From: an uncultured Bacilli bacterium | GTDB lineage: Bacteria; Bacillota_I; Bacilli_A; RF39; UBA660 | Length of the DNA stretch: 64,000 nt | Direction of reading: 5' to 3' | Assembly (NCBI GenBank): GCA_934148535.1 | Contig: CAKPDF010000001.1 | Coordinates: forward strand, 124,001 to 188,000 | Shown here: positions 32,257 to 41,041 of the stretch, piece by piece | Layout of the letters: every line of letters begins with the position of its first letter | Numbering within the stretch: position 1 is the stretch's first letter | Translations under genes and position numbers: made by a program | Notes under the pieces: model-generated | The model's input: the letters and a program-made list of their open reading frames with translations, nothing else | What the model was told of the DNA's origin: nothing | Databases searched by the model: none

Positions 32257-34667
32257 TTTACAACAATATTAACTATTTTATTAGGAACAACTATCTCTTT
32301 AACAATATCCTTACCAAATATATTTTTATAAACATTATCATTTGCCTTAGCAATTTTTAATACTTCTTCCCTATCCATATCCTTATCAACTACAATAGTA
32401 CCTCTCAATTTACCATTAACTTGTACTCCAATTTCAATAGAAGACTCTAACAATTTACTAGAATCATATGTAGGCCAAAGACTACTAGAAAATTCATCTC
32501 CCAAATTATTTATTTCATTTAATTCTTCAGTAATATGAGGAGCAATAGGATTTAATAAATGTAGTAATACCCTATAATCACTCTTAGTAATACTAGGAAG
32601 TTTATCCATATCATTTAACAATATCATCAAAGAAGATACAGCAGTATTGTAATTCATACTAAGAATATCATCTCCTACTTTCTTGATAGTTTTATTAATT
32701 AAACTCTCAATACTAGAAGTATAACCAACATTATCATTTAACTTATCTTGCAAATTCCAAATACGATTTAAAAATTTATTGCAACCTTTTAATCCATTTT
32801 CACTCCAAGAAGCATCCTTAGTATAATCACCAATAAACATTTCATATACTCTAAGAGCATCAGCGCCATAATCTCTCACCATATCATCCGGATTAATAAC
32901 ATTTCCCTTACTCTTACTCATCTTTTCGCCATTAGAACCTAATATCATACCATGACTAACTCTAGTCCAAATCATTTCTTTATTAGGAACTAATCCAATA
33001 TTATACAAGAATTGTACCCAAAATCTAGCATACAATAAATGTCTAGCAGTATGTTCCATACCACCATTATACCAATCAACCCTATTCCAGTATTTCATCG
33101 CATCCATTGATGCAAAACACTTATCATTATGTGGATCCATGAATCTTAAGAAATACCACGAAGAACCAGCCCAGTTAGGCATAGTATCAGTTTCCCTTCT
33201 AGCATATCCACCACACTTAGGACAAGTAGTATCAACAAAAGAAGAAATTTTCGCAAGTGGACTTTCACCATCATCAGTAGGTTCATACTCTGCAACATCT
33301 GGAAGAAGTAATGGTAATTCTTCCTCTGGTATTGGTTGCCAACCACATTTTTCACAATATACCATAGGAATTGGTTCACCCCAGAATCTCTGCCTAGAAA
33401 ATATCCAATCTCTCATTTTATAATTAACACATCTCTTAGCAACTCCCATATTCTCTAACTTATCACAAATTGCTTCTTTAGCATCTTCTACTTTCATACC
33501 AGTAAATTCTTCTGAATTAATTAACTTACAATCCTTACCTAAATAATCTCCCTTTTCAAAAGCACAATTAGAAATATCTCTACCATCTATAACCTGTATC
33601 ATTTCCAAATTATGTTCTTTAGCATATTCATAATCTCTTTGATCATGTGCTGGGACTGCCATAACTGCTCCAGTACCATAACTTCCAAGTACAAAATCTC
33701 CTAAAAATACAGGAACTTCTTTACCATTTACAGGATTTATAGCCTTAATACCTTGAACAATACATCCACTCTTACCTTTAGATAATTCAGTTCTATCCAT
33801 ATTGCTCTTTTTTGATGTTGCTTCTATATAATCCATTACCTCTTTTTTATTTTCTACCCTAGGCATAAGTTCTTTAATTAATTCACCATCAGGAGCAATA
33901 ACAAAGAAAGTAACACCATAAACAGTTTCAATACAAGTAGTAAATATAGAAAACTCACCACCACCTACTATTTGTACTTTCATTTCAACCCCTTCAGATT
34001 TACCTATCCAATTAATTTGACCTAATTTAACCTTAGGAGCAAAATTAGTATCATCTAACCCTTTAAGTAAATCCTCAGAATAGTCACTCATTCTAAGCAT
34101 CCATTGAGATTTTTCTTTCTGAACTACAACAGATCCACATCTCTCACATACTCCACCAGCAGCATCTTCATTAGATAAAACACTCTTACACTTAGGACAC
34201 CAATTAACAGGAATAGTATCCTTATAAGCCATACCATGCTTATAAAATTGTAAAAACTGCCACTGAGTCCACTTATAATACTCAGGATCAGTAGTAGAAA
34301 ACTCTCTATCCCAATCAAACGAAAATCCCAAGGCTTTCATTTGACCTTTAAAAGTCTTAATATTAGCCTTAACAGCATCTTTAGGATGAATATGATTTTT
34401 TATTGCATATTGCTCTGCAGGAGCACCAAAAGCATCCCATCCCATAGGATACAATACATTATATCCTTGCATTCTCTTAATTCTAGCAATAGCATCTTGC
34501 GCTGTATAACTTCTAACATGCCCTACATGTAATCCTGCTCCAGAAGGATAAGGAAACTCAACTAATACATAATAAGGTTTCTTATCACTATTATTAACAG
34601 CCTTAAAAGTTTTTTCTTTATCCCAATGCTCTTGCCATTTCTTTTCTATTTTTCTATAATTATACAT
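32253..34667 (-). CDS. leuS: Leucyl-tRNA synthetase
   Basis: An 804-residue class I LeuRS: the HIGH box appears as PYPSGAGLHVGHVRSY, the editing insertion contains the TDPEYYKWTQWQF region and GTGAVMAVPAHDQRD with the conserved Asp, a zinc-binding region CPKCKSV...CERCG, and the KMSKS box GEKMSKSKGNVINPDD. The C-terminal domain is present, so length is normal. Start ATG at 34667 has AAGG eight bases upstream. It overlaps the upstream membrane-protein gene by eight bases. No T-box leader is seen. Confidence 0.97.
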   Translation of the reverse strand: MYNYRKIEKKWQEHWDKEKTFKAVNNSDKKPYYVLVEFPYPSGAGLHVGHVRSYTAQDAIARIKRMQGYNVLYPMGWDAFGAPAEQYAIKNHIHPKDAVKANIKTFKGQMKALGFSFDWDREFSTTDPEYYKWTQWQFLQFYKHGMAYKDTIPVNWCPKCKSVLSNEDAAGGVCERCGSVVVQKEKSQWMLRMSDYSEDLLKGLDDTNFAPKVKLGQINWIGKSEGVEMKVQIVGGGEFSIFTTCIETVYGVTFFVIAPDGELIKELMPRVENKKEVMDYIEATSKKSNMDRTELSKGKSGCIVQGIKAINPVNGKEVPVFLGDFVLGSYGTGAVMAVPAHDQRDYEYAKEHNLEMIQVIDGRDISNCAFEKGDYLGKDCKLINSEEFTGMKVEDAKEAICDKLENMGVAKRCVNYKMRDWIFSRQRFWGEPIPMVYCEKCGWQPIPEEELPLLLPDVAEYEPTDDGESPLAKISSFVDTTCPKCGGYARRETDTMPNWAGSSWYFLRFMDPHNDKCFASMDAMKYWNRVDWYNGGMEHTARHLLYARFWVQFLYNIGLVPNKEMIWTRVSHGMILGSNGEKMSKSKGNVINPDDMVRDYGADALRVYEMFIGDYTKDASWSENGLKGCNKFLNRIWNLQDKLNDNVGYTSSIESLINKTIKKVGDDILSMNYNTAVSSLMILLNDMDKLPSITKSDYRVLLHLLNPIAPHITEELNEINNLGDEFSSSLWPTYDSSKLLESSIEIGVQVNGKLRGTIVVDKDMDREEVLKIAKANDNVYKNIFGKDIVKEIVVPNKIVNIVVK

Positions 34668-35022
34668 CACTCTTACCTTCTTTCCAAATATAATATCTGC
34701 CTAACAATCCATAACAAATAACAATTAAAAGTAATAATAATACAATTCCAATTACCACCTGCAATATAAATCCCTTAACCAATCTTACTACAATAATATA
34801 AGTTGTAGAAATAATAAATGTATTAATAAGACTATAAGCCCATACAAATCTCTTATAATTAATTTTCTTTATATTTAAATGATATACCCCCTTAAGATAA
34901 TATAACTCCTGAGGAACTTTATTTTTATTATACTTTTGTTTCTTTCTAACAAATAAAAAATAATTTAATACGAATATAAGAAAAAAAACTATCAAATACT
35001 CAAAAAATGGATTCATAGACAT
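34660..35022 (-). CDS. Small membrane protein of unknown function upstream of leuS
   Basis: A 120-residue protein with three membrane segments (about residues 6-23, 64-82 and 86-107) and a basic cytoplasmic loop (RKKQKYNKNK). No family is recognised. The start ATG at 35022 follows AAAGG by five bases. A SigA-type promoter lies about 20-48 bases upstream, so it leads the leuS transcript. Confidence 0.65.
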   Translation of the reverse strand: MSMNPFFEYLIVFFLIFVLNYFLFVRKKQKYNKNKVPQELYYLKGVYHLNIKKINYKRFVWAYSLINTFIISTTYIIVVRLVKGFILQVVIGIVLLLLLIVICYGLLGRYYIWKEGKSDV

Positions 35023-35041
35023 CTTCACCTTTCACATATAA

Positions 35042-35070
35042 ATATTAGCACATATCTATAAAATTGACAA
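35042..35070 (-). promoter_or_regulatory. SigA-type promoter of the small membrane protein-leuS operon
   Basis: TTGTCA (35065-35070), 17-base spacer, TAATAT (35042-35047) on the minus strand. Confidence 0.55.
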
Positions 35071-35104
35071 TATTTTATTTCTCTTTTTATAAATTTTAAC
35101 AAAG

Positions 35105-35142
35105 AAATTAAAAATAGTATGAGTTTAATTTCATACTATTTT
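35105..35142 (-). terminator. Terminator of the broken Fic gene
   Basis: A perfect 12-bp stem AAAATAGTATGA/TCATACTATTTT with an 8-base loop and a T-run on the minus strand, overlapping the stop codon of the Fic-domain fragment. The terminator is intact although the gene is not. Confidence 0.8.
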
Positions 35143-35791
35143 AAATACCATCAATACAATTATCATAAATCCATTTTTTTGTTTCAGTATAATCATTTGT
35201 TTCATAAAATTTAATTAATACGCTAAAATATTCTCCTATTTTTTCTACAGGCACTGAAAGTATCCCTTGTCCTAGCCTTATCATTTCTTTATTAGTAACT
35301 AAATTAGCAACCCTCTTATTACCATCCTTAAACATTTGACTTCTTTGAATCCAGCAAAACAAAGTAATACACATCTCAAGTGGATTTTCTATTTTTTTGA
35401 TATTATCAAGTTCTTTCTCATAATCACACTCACTAGGTAACTTTGGCCTCCATGATGTACCAGTAATACCAACACCACAATCTCTAAAATCACCAAGTGG
35501 TTCTATACTTTGCCCCTTACAAATTTGATAATGTATTTTTTTATATAATCTACTGTTAACTCCTCATCCACACTATTCAAAACAAATTCCCAAGCATCCT
35601 TTAAATCTTTTTAATTTAAGCATATCATCAACTGATATTTTTCCATTATTAACATTATTAAGAAAATAAACAACATCAACCTCAGTAATTTTTATTCCTT
35701 CTAAATTAGCACTTTTATACAAATTATCTACTAATTTTCGCTTAGCAAAAAATATATTGTCCAATTTAACCATACTATAAATACTTTTCAT
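35141..35791 (-). pseudogene. Frameshifted Fic/DOC-family protein gene
   Basis: Three reading-frame segments line up to one Fic protein of about 215 residues. The first (from the ATG at 35791, MKSIYSMVKLDNIFFAKRK) ends in a stop at 35573 after an apparent extra G near 35598-35601. The second frame (DAWEFVLNSVDEELTVDYI) continues to a run of 7 T at 35536-35542, where one base appears lost, restoring the frame of the C-terminal part (GDFRDCGVGITGTSWRPKLP, then QMFKDGNKRVANLV). The Fic core HPFxDGNGR is QMFKDGNKR here; the catalytic His is replaced by Gln. The +1 and -1 indels cancel, so a sequencing or assembly error is possible. Confidence 0.75.
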
Positions 35792-35822
35792 TTTTTACCA
35801 CCCTATTTTAAAATTAATAATA

Positions 35823-38132
35823 TTACACAATATCAATATATTCAAGCAAATTTAAAAACATATTAATAAATTTAGGTTCAAGTTTATACTTCTTTAACTT
35901 CCTAATAGCAATTCTTTTCTTTTTAATAGTCATATTACTAAACATAATATCATCTACTTTTTCTTTAATAATCGTTTCAATCTCCAAATCATCAATAATA
36001 CCCTTTATATCATAATTAATTAATTTTACAGCTTCTACTTCTATGTTATTACCACTAACATTAACCATAACTGTAGCACTAGTAGCAACATTATTAATAA
36101 CTACTACCAAATCAGATTTATCTAAATAAGATTGTACAGGATAAGAAACATCATTAACAGATACATTAACATTACTATTACCAGTATTTTTAAATCTTAT
36201 TCTATAATTTCTATTATTAGGAATACTATATTGAGTATCAACAGGCGTCATTTTATATGTATAATTATCTTTCTCATACTTAAACTCTAATTTAGTCAAA
36301 TAATGAACCTCATTCTTATAATCATTACTAATACCATCATCCTCATATAAATTATATACCCCATCACAACCTGGAAATATAACAAATTCCATATTAATAG
36401 GATTAGTCCAACTCATATCAAGCGATAAAGGAATAATACTACCCTCTCTACAAAATACAGGATAATCCTCATCTTTATAAAAACTCATATAATACTTATT
36501 TCCAGGATATTTTCTACCAGTAAGAAAATCATACCACGTTCCCTTAGGAATAAACATTTTTTGAACTACTCTATTCATAACATCATTTTTAGTCTTAGTA
36601 ATAGGAATAACCAACATCTCAGTACCTAAAAAATACTGATTTCTATACCTAGGCTCATCATATATTTTAGGATAACTATAATATAACGGTTGTATCAAAG
36701 GACTACCACTCTTATGATATATATAAGATTCAGTATATAAATAAGGTATTAATTGCATTCTTAAATTCATATATTTTTTCGTGATCTCTCTTAAACTCTC
36801 ATTCCATCTCCAAGGTTCTCTCTTATAATATTTGCCACCTTCACTAGATAATAAGAATATAGGACTAAAAGTACCAAATTGTATATATCTTAAATACAAC
36901 TCATCATCTTCAATTCCACCATAATATCCTCCAATAGGATGAGCTATAAAACTTATCCCCATATTAGATGCAGATGCATTATAGAATGGTAAAATATTTA
37001 AAGTATTAAAATCAACCTTAGTTTTGCCACTAAATATAATAGGATATCTATGCATACTAATTCCAGTATTTCTACACATAGTAATACCTCTTTGATTTAA
37101 CATAGTCTCACAAGCAACATAATAATAATGATTTAGCATAGCTAAATTATTCTTATCATTTGGATTATTATAGTCCAAATTAAATATATTAATACCCATA
37201 CTATATAAATTTCTAACATATTGATTAAAATATAAATTTATATTATCCATATTAAATGGCATTATACTCTTACCATTTATCCCTTTAAAAGGATCAACTG
37301 TAACACCAAGTTTAATATTATTTTTTCTTAAAAAACTAGAAATTTCTATTCCATTAATAACTTCATTATTAAACGTATAAGAATTATTTTTTTGCCATTT
37401 GTCCCCTAACAAAAACACCGATAATCCAATACCTTCATTATAAAAATTCTTAACTACATCATATACATCCTTAGTAGTATACTCTTCATTTTTATACCAC
37501 CAGTTTCCCAAAGCATATCTTGGAATTAAAGGAGGATACCCACATAAAGTATAATAATCCTGTAAACATAATCCTAAATCCTTTTTATACATAAATACAT
37601 ATATATCTAATATATCTTTTTCTCTTTCTACAAATTCCATAGAATTCTTTAAAACATAAGAATTACTATCATCTAATACTGCAAACCCATCAGTAGAATA
37701 AAGTCCTTTATCTAGTTTTAATTTAGAAGAAAAATCATCCAATGAGTAATTGATAGTACCAAAATTTCTGCTCTCGGGATGTCCATAATACCAAACTCTA
37801 TCGGTACCTTTTAAAGTAATTCTTAAATTACTTCCAGGAGTAAATTTGGAAGACTTAAAACTTTTTTCTTTTACATAATCTATAACAAAGTACTTAGTAC
37901 TAATTTGAATTAAAGTTTCACTATTACTTACAGTAAACATTGATTTGGGAAAATTTCTAAATACAACATTTTGAGTAGCTCTATCCTCAAATTTGCCACT
38001 AGGACTATACTCTAACCGAGCTAATCTATCAGTTAGGATAGATATGCGATAGTTTTTACCTAAAATAATATTATCTTTTCTAGCAATTAAATTTTTATTA
38101 TTTTTTACAAAATATTCTCCCATACTAGCCAT
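35823..38132 (-). CDS. Glycoside hydrolase family 31 protein
   Basis: A 769-residue cytoplasmic-looking GH31 (alpha-glucosidase/alpha-xylosidase family). It has the N-terminal beta sandwich (galactose-mutarotase-like, about 1-185), then the barrel starting YPPLIPRYALGNWWYKNEEY, and the GINIFNLDYNNPND strand carrying the probable nucleophile Asp. GISFIAHPIGGYYGGIEDDELYLRYIQFG and YKREPWRWNESLREI are strongly GH31-like. The usual acid/base motif (W.GD) reads FSGKTKVDFNTL, with Lys where Asp is expected, so activity or specificity may differ. Extra C-terminal residues (about 660-769) form a beta domain and a helical tail. The start has GGGTG five bases upstream. Confidence 0.85.
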   Translation of the reverse strand: MASMGEYFVKNNKNLIARKDNIILGKNYRISILTDRLARLEYSPSGKFEDRATQNVVFRNFPKSMFTVSNSETLIQISTKYFVIDYVKEKSFKSSKFTPGSNLRITLKGTDRVWYYGHPESRNFGTINYSLDDFSSKLKLDKGLYSTDGFAVLDDSNSYVLKNSMEFVEREKDILDIYVFMYKKDLGLCLQDYYTLCGYPPLIPRYALGNWWYKNEEYTTKDVYDVVKNFYNEGIGLSVFLLGDKWQKNNSYTFNNEVINGIEISSFLRKNNIKLGVTVDPFKGINGKSIMPFNMDNINLYFNQYVRNLYSMGINIFNLDYNNPNDKNNLAMLNHYYYVACETMLNQRGITMCRNTGISMHRYPIIFSGKTKVDFNTLNILPFYNASASNMGISFIAHPIGGYYGGIEDDELYLRYIQFGTFSPIFLLSSEGGKYYKREPWRWNESLREITKKYMNLRMQLIPYLYTESYIYHKSGSPLIQPLYYSYPKIYDEPRYRNQYFLGTEMLVIPITKTKNDVMNRVVQKMFIPKGTWYDFLTGRKYPGNKYYMSFYKDEDYPVFCREGSIIPLSLDMSWTNPINMEFVIFPGCDGVYNLYEDDGISNDYKNEVHYLTKLEFKYEKDNYTYKMTPVDTQYSIPNNRNYRIRFKNTGNSNVNVSVNDVSYPVQSYLDKSDLVVVINNVATSATVMVNVSGNNIEVEAVKLINYDIKGIIDDLEIETIIKEKVDDIMFSNMTIKKKRIAIRKLKKYKLEPKFINMFLNLLEYIDIV

Positions 38133-38233
38133 ACTATCACCCTTTATTTTCTTATAAATATTTTACCAAATTTTTTAAAAAAAGTCATTATCAATTTGAA
38201 TTTTTTATTTTATTAATAACAAATTCAAATAAA

Positions 38234-38872
38234 CTAATCTATTTTCTTGTTTGCTTCCAACTTATTTATTTTTATTCCTTTTTTTGAAAACTTTTCTTCA
38301 TACTCAGTTGTAATATTAAATACATTCTCCTTATGTAAATCATTAGTCAAATATGTTATATTGTAACCATTTTCCTTTAATGAAGTAACTGAATAATTAA
38401 ATAAATCAATGTTATCTGTCTTCATTTCAATATTCGCAATATTGTTTTTAAATATTTTATCATAAGCACTTAAAAATTTTGGACTAGTTAATCTTCTTTT
38501 AGCATGCCTATCTTTAGGCCATGGATCTGAAAAATTTAAATATAGTTTACTTATTTCATTTGAAAATACTTCATCTATTCTTTCGGCATCCATTCTGATT
38601 AATTTTAAATTTTCTATCTCTAATTCGTTTGACTTTTGAATAGCTCTTACTATAACACTATCAAATTTTTCTATTCCTATAAAATTTATATTAGGAAATT
38701 GCAAGGCGTTTTTAATTATAAAATCTCCTTTACCCATTCCAATTTCTATATATATTGGGTTATTATTTTTAAATACATTTTGCCAATTGCCAATTAATTC
38801 ATAAGGGTTATCTATGTAATGTGTTCCTTTTGCTATTATTTCTTTTGCACCTTTTACATTTTTTAATCTCAT
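38234..38872 (-). CDS. trmB: tRNA (guanine-46-N7)-methyltransferase
   Basis: A 212-residue TrmB: SAM-binding motif IYIEIGMGKGDFIIKNA at about 50-66, FIGIEKFDSVIVRA, and NFSDPWPKDRHAKRRLTSPKFL, the signature that contacts the tRNA. It uses SAM to form m7G46 in tRNA variable loops. Its start overlaps the scpB stop by one base, making a scpA-scpB-trmB operon. Confidence 0.93.
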   Translation of the reverse strand: MRLKNVKGAKEIIAKGTHYIDNPYELIGNWQNVFKNNNPIYIEIGMGKGDFIIKNALQFPNINFIGIEKFDSVIVRAIQKSNELEIENLKLIRMDAERIDEVFSNEISKLYLNFSDPWPKDRHAKRRLTSPKFLSAYDKIFKNNIANIEMKTDNIDLFNYSVTSLKENGYNITYLTNDLHKENVFNITTEYEEKFSKKGIKINKLEANKKID

Positions 38873-39438
38873 TATTCATCACCGCCTTCTTCTTTGTAGT
38901 TTGATTTAAATAAATCTTTTTCATCATCTTCTTCTACTTCTATTTTGCTTATATCTGGTAAATCATCTTTACTCGATAGACCAAAATAATCTAAAAAGTC
39001 ATCTGTAGTTTTATATAATATTGGTCTTCCTGGTAAATCTGATCTTCCTGCTTCTTTTATTAAACCTTTTGCTAATAGTTTTCTTATTATGTAAATTGAG
39101 TCTACTCCTCTTAATTCATCTATTTGAGCACGAGTTATTGGTTCATTATATGCTACAATAGCTAGAGTTTCTAAAGAGGTTTGACTTAATAGTCCGTTTT
39201 CTGGATTGTCTAACAATTTTTCATAATAAGCCTTGTGTTCTTGTTTTGTTGTTAGTTTAAATGTATTTCCTAAATAATTTATTCTTAATCCTCTATCTTC
39301 TTTTTCGTAATTATTTTTTAGAGTATAAATTAATTTCTTTGCTTGTTCTTCATCAAGACTTAATATTGACATTACTTGTTTTAGGGTTAAACCTTCGTCA
39401 CCTTGAACGTATAATAGTCCTTCTAATATTCCTTCCAT
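38872..39438 (-). CDS. scpB: Segregation and condensation protein B
   Basis: A 188-residue ScpB with two winged-helix domains: LEGLLYVQGDEGLTLKQV, and the second with LSQTSLETLAIVAYNEPITRAQIDELRGVDS and GRSDLPGRPILYKTTDDFLDYFGL. ScpB joins ScpA on the SMC condensin. The acidic tail (KIEVEEDDEKD) is longer than average. It overlaps scpA and trmB by one base each. Confidence 0.94.
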   Translation of the reverse strand: MEGILEGLLYVQGDEGLTLKQVMSILSLDEEQAKKLIYTLKNNYEKEDRGLRINYLGNTFKLTTKQEHKAYYEKLLDNPENGLLSQTSLETLAIVAYNEPITRAQIDELRGVDSIYIIRKLLAKGLIKEAGRSDLPGRPILYKTTDDFLDYFGLSSKDDLPDISKIEVEEDDEKDLFKSNYKEEGGDE

Positions 39439-40169
39439 TATTGCACCTTCAATTCTATATATATATCTGAAAAATTATTGTCTTGTTTTATGTCTATTTC
39501 CCCTTCTTTTGCTAATTCTAGAATAGACATAAATGTTACTACTATATAACTTTTATTGTATTCTTCAAATAATTCTGTAAATTTTGATTTTGTGTGTTCT
39601 TTTAAATAATTTTTTATCCACGTTTTTCTTTTCTTTACACTATATTCTTTATTAGTTACTTTTGTTGATAATGGCTTTTCTTTTTCTTTTCTTTCTAGAA
39701 ATTTTTCAAAGGCTTTTACTAAATCGTCTACTGTTGTACTACCGTCGTTCGTTATTTCTTTTTGATACATATCTGTCAGCTTTTCTGGACTTTTAATATA
39801 TATTTGTTGTCTATTGTGCTCTAGTTCTTTAAAATCTTCTGTTATCATTTTATATTTTTGATATTCTATTAGTTTTTGAATTAATTTTTCCCTTGATACT
39901 TCTTCTTCGTCTTCTTCATTATCATTATCTTCTTCTTTCTTTTGAGGAAGTAGAGTTTTACTTTTTATTTCCATTAATTCTGATGCCATTACTAGATAAG
40001 TGGATGCTACATTAATATTTAATTCTTCCATTTTATTTATGTAATCTAAATATTGGTTGGTTATTTCACTTATTGATATATCTATTATGTCTATATTTGA
40101 TTTTTTTATTAAGTGTAGTAATAAATCTAATGGTCCATCAAAAGCATCTATTTTTATAGTGTAATCCAT
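39438..40169 (-). CDS. scpA: Segregation and condensation protein A
   Basis: A 243-residue kleisin ScpA: FDGPLDLLLHLIKKSNIDI and ASELMEIKSKTLLP near the N-terminus, where it binds the SMC neck, and a C-terminal winged helix with VTFMSILELAKEGEIDI that binds the SMC head. The middle is a charged linker. It starts the operon behind a promoter with a 26-bp palindrome over its -35 box. Confidence 0.94.
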   Translation of the reverse strand: MDYTIKIDAFDGPLDLLLHLIKKSNIDIIDISISEITNQYLDYINKMEELNINVASTYLVMASELMEIKSKTLLPQKKEEDNDNEEDEEEVSREKLIQKLIEYQKYKMITEDFKELEHNRQQIYIKSPEKLTDMYQKEITNDGSTTVDDLVKAFEKFLERKEKEKPLSTKVTNKEYSVKKRKTWIKNYLKEHTKSKFTELFEEYNKSYIVVTFMSILELAKEGEIDIKQDNNFSDIYIELKVQ

Positions 40170-40221
40170 ATATACCTCCTAGAAAGAAAAAAGCAAAAAG
40201 CCTTTTAATATTTGCAATTTA

Positions 40222-40264
40222 ATTATACAATAAAAACTATCATATTTCAACATTGAAATATGAT
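40222..40264 (-). promoter_or_regulatory. scpAB promoter with overlapping palindromic operator
   Basis: TTGAAA (40245-40250), 17-base spacer, TATAAT (40222-40227) on the minus strand. The -35 lies inside a perfect palindrome of 12-bp arms (ATCATATTTCAA/TTGAAATATGAT around CA, 40239-40264). A repressor binding there would block RNA polymerase. A related half-site CATTGAAATAT recurs at about 40353-40363. Confidence 0.65.
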
Positions 40265-40394
40265 ATTAATTTTTTTGTTTCATGCTTTTTACGATGAATT
40301 TCATGTTTTAAATGACAATTAGTAATCTAATGATTAATTTCCATTATTTTCCATTGAAATATTTGATGAATTTTGTTAAAAATAATGTTTATTT
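40265..40394. other. AT-rich spacer between scpA promoter and XRE gene
   Basis: Mostly A/T with no supported gene. It includes a second copy of the CATTGAAATAT half-site (about 40353) outside the palindrome. Confidence 0.35.
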
Positions 40395-40414
40395 TTGTAA
40401 CAAATATGTTACAA
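40395..40414. repeat. Perfect palindrome TTGTAACA-N4-TGTTACAA
   Basis: Two 8-bp arms around AATA, a textbook operator shape, in the spacer just beyond the terminator of the XRE gene. On the plus strand it overlaps a TACAAT that could be a -10 box, but no open frame follows, so it may control an unrecognised RNA. Confidence 0.45.
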
Positions 40415-40427
40415 TAGAGGTGTAAGA

Positions 40428-40451
40428 GGAAAAAACACCTGGTAGGTGTTT
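40428..40451 (-). terminator. Terminator of the XRE gene
   Basis: A perfect 8-bp stem AAACACCT/AGGTGTTT with a 3-base loop and a T-run on the minus strand, overlapping the stop codon at 40450. Confidence 0.8.
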
Positions 40452-40713
40452 ATGAATTTGGTGGTATATAGACAATAATGTCTTCTATTTTACAATCTAA
40501 TACATAGCAAAATTTAGATATTACGTCTAAATCTATTCTAGTTATTGGAGCGTTAGTATAGTAAGATTTAACAGTTGTGTGTTTTAGTCCCGTTAGCTTT
40601 GTCATTTGATACATTGATATACCATATTTGTCCATTATGGAACTTAATTTGATCTCTACTTTTCCATAATCTTTTAATTCATTTATTCCTCTTACTTCTT
40701 TTAATGCATTCAT
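40450..40713 (-). CDS. XRE-family helix-turn-helix regulator
   Basis: An 87-residue protein. The XRE/Cro HTH lies at about residues 22-85: IKLSSIMDKYGISMYQMTKLTGLKHTTVKSYYTN and then ITRIDLDVISKFCYVLDCKIEDIIVYIP, which is the usual 'kl..iC..L.c...dll.y.P' ending of single-domain Cro/CI-like repressors. Short extra helix in front. Start ATG at 40713 has GGAGG nearby. It is divergent to a small plus-strand gene, and direct repeats between them could be its operator. Confidence 0.85.
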   Translation of the reverse strand: MNALKEVRGINELKDYGKVEIKLSSIMDKYGISMYQMTKLTGLKHTTVKSYYTNAPITRIDLDVISKFCYVLDCKIEDIIVYIPPNS

Positions 40714-40765
40714 ACTACTGCCTCCACATTTATTTTAGCATATTTACGCAATTTAAAATATGCCA

Positions 40766-40789
40766 TTAGAATGGTGCTGTTAGAATGGT
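40766..40789. repeat. Two direct repeats TTAGAATGGT between divergent genes
   Basis: TTAGAATGGT at 40766-40775 and again at 40780-40789, one 14-bp period apart. The first is part of a palindrome CCATT-AG-AATGG. They lie in the shared upstream region of the XRE gene and the plus-strand gene at 40817 and are a plausible autoregulatory site. Confidence 0.45.
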
Positions 40790-40816
40790 ATGAGTTGAGT
40801 GTAAAGGGGTGAGAAT

Positions 40817-41041
40817 ATGAAATATGCTGATTTAGCAAAGAAAATTTGTGAAGAAATGTTAAATTATCCAGTTTCTTCTGAAGGTTTATTGGATGTTTAT
40901 GACTTTGCATTAAAAAAGCATGGGAAGGAGTATATACAAGATAAAGAGGCTATCCTTGCTAAAGTTACGCATCATATAACTATTATGGGCTATGACATCG
41001 AATGTATAAAGCCTTTAAAGTTTAAAAGTTATATTGATTAA
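40817..41041 (+). CDS. Small plus-strand protein of unknown function
   Basis: A 74-residue soluble protein, MKYADLAKKICEEMLNYPV then SSEGLLDVYDFALKKHGK, helical by appearance, with no family recognised. It has a good AAGGGGTG Shine-Dalgarno five bases before the ATG, and is one of three protein genes read rightward in the window. Its last four bases overlap the end of sigE, which converges on it. The antisense frame on the minus strand across it has no ribosome-binding site and is not counted. Confidence 0.65.
   Translation: MKYADLAKKICEEMLNYPVSSEGLLDVYDFALKKHGKEYIQDKEAILAKVTHHITIMGYDIECIKPLKFKSYID

Noticed and set aside
19958..34700. T-box riboswitches for alaS or leuS
   Set aside because: Both genes start within a few bases of the gene upstream, leaving no room for a leader.
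40710..40910. Minus-strand frame antisense to the small plus gene at 40817
   Set aside because: No ribosome-binding site and no family features; the plus-strand frame has a strong Shine-Dalgarno.
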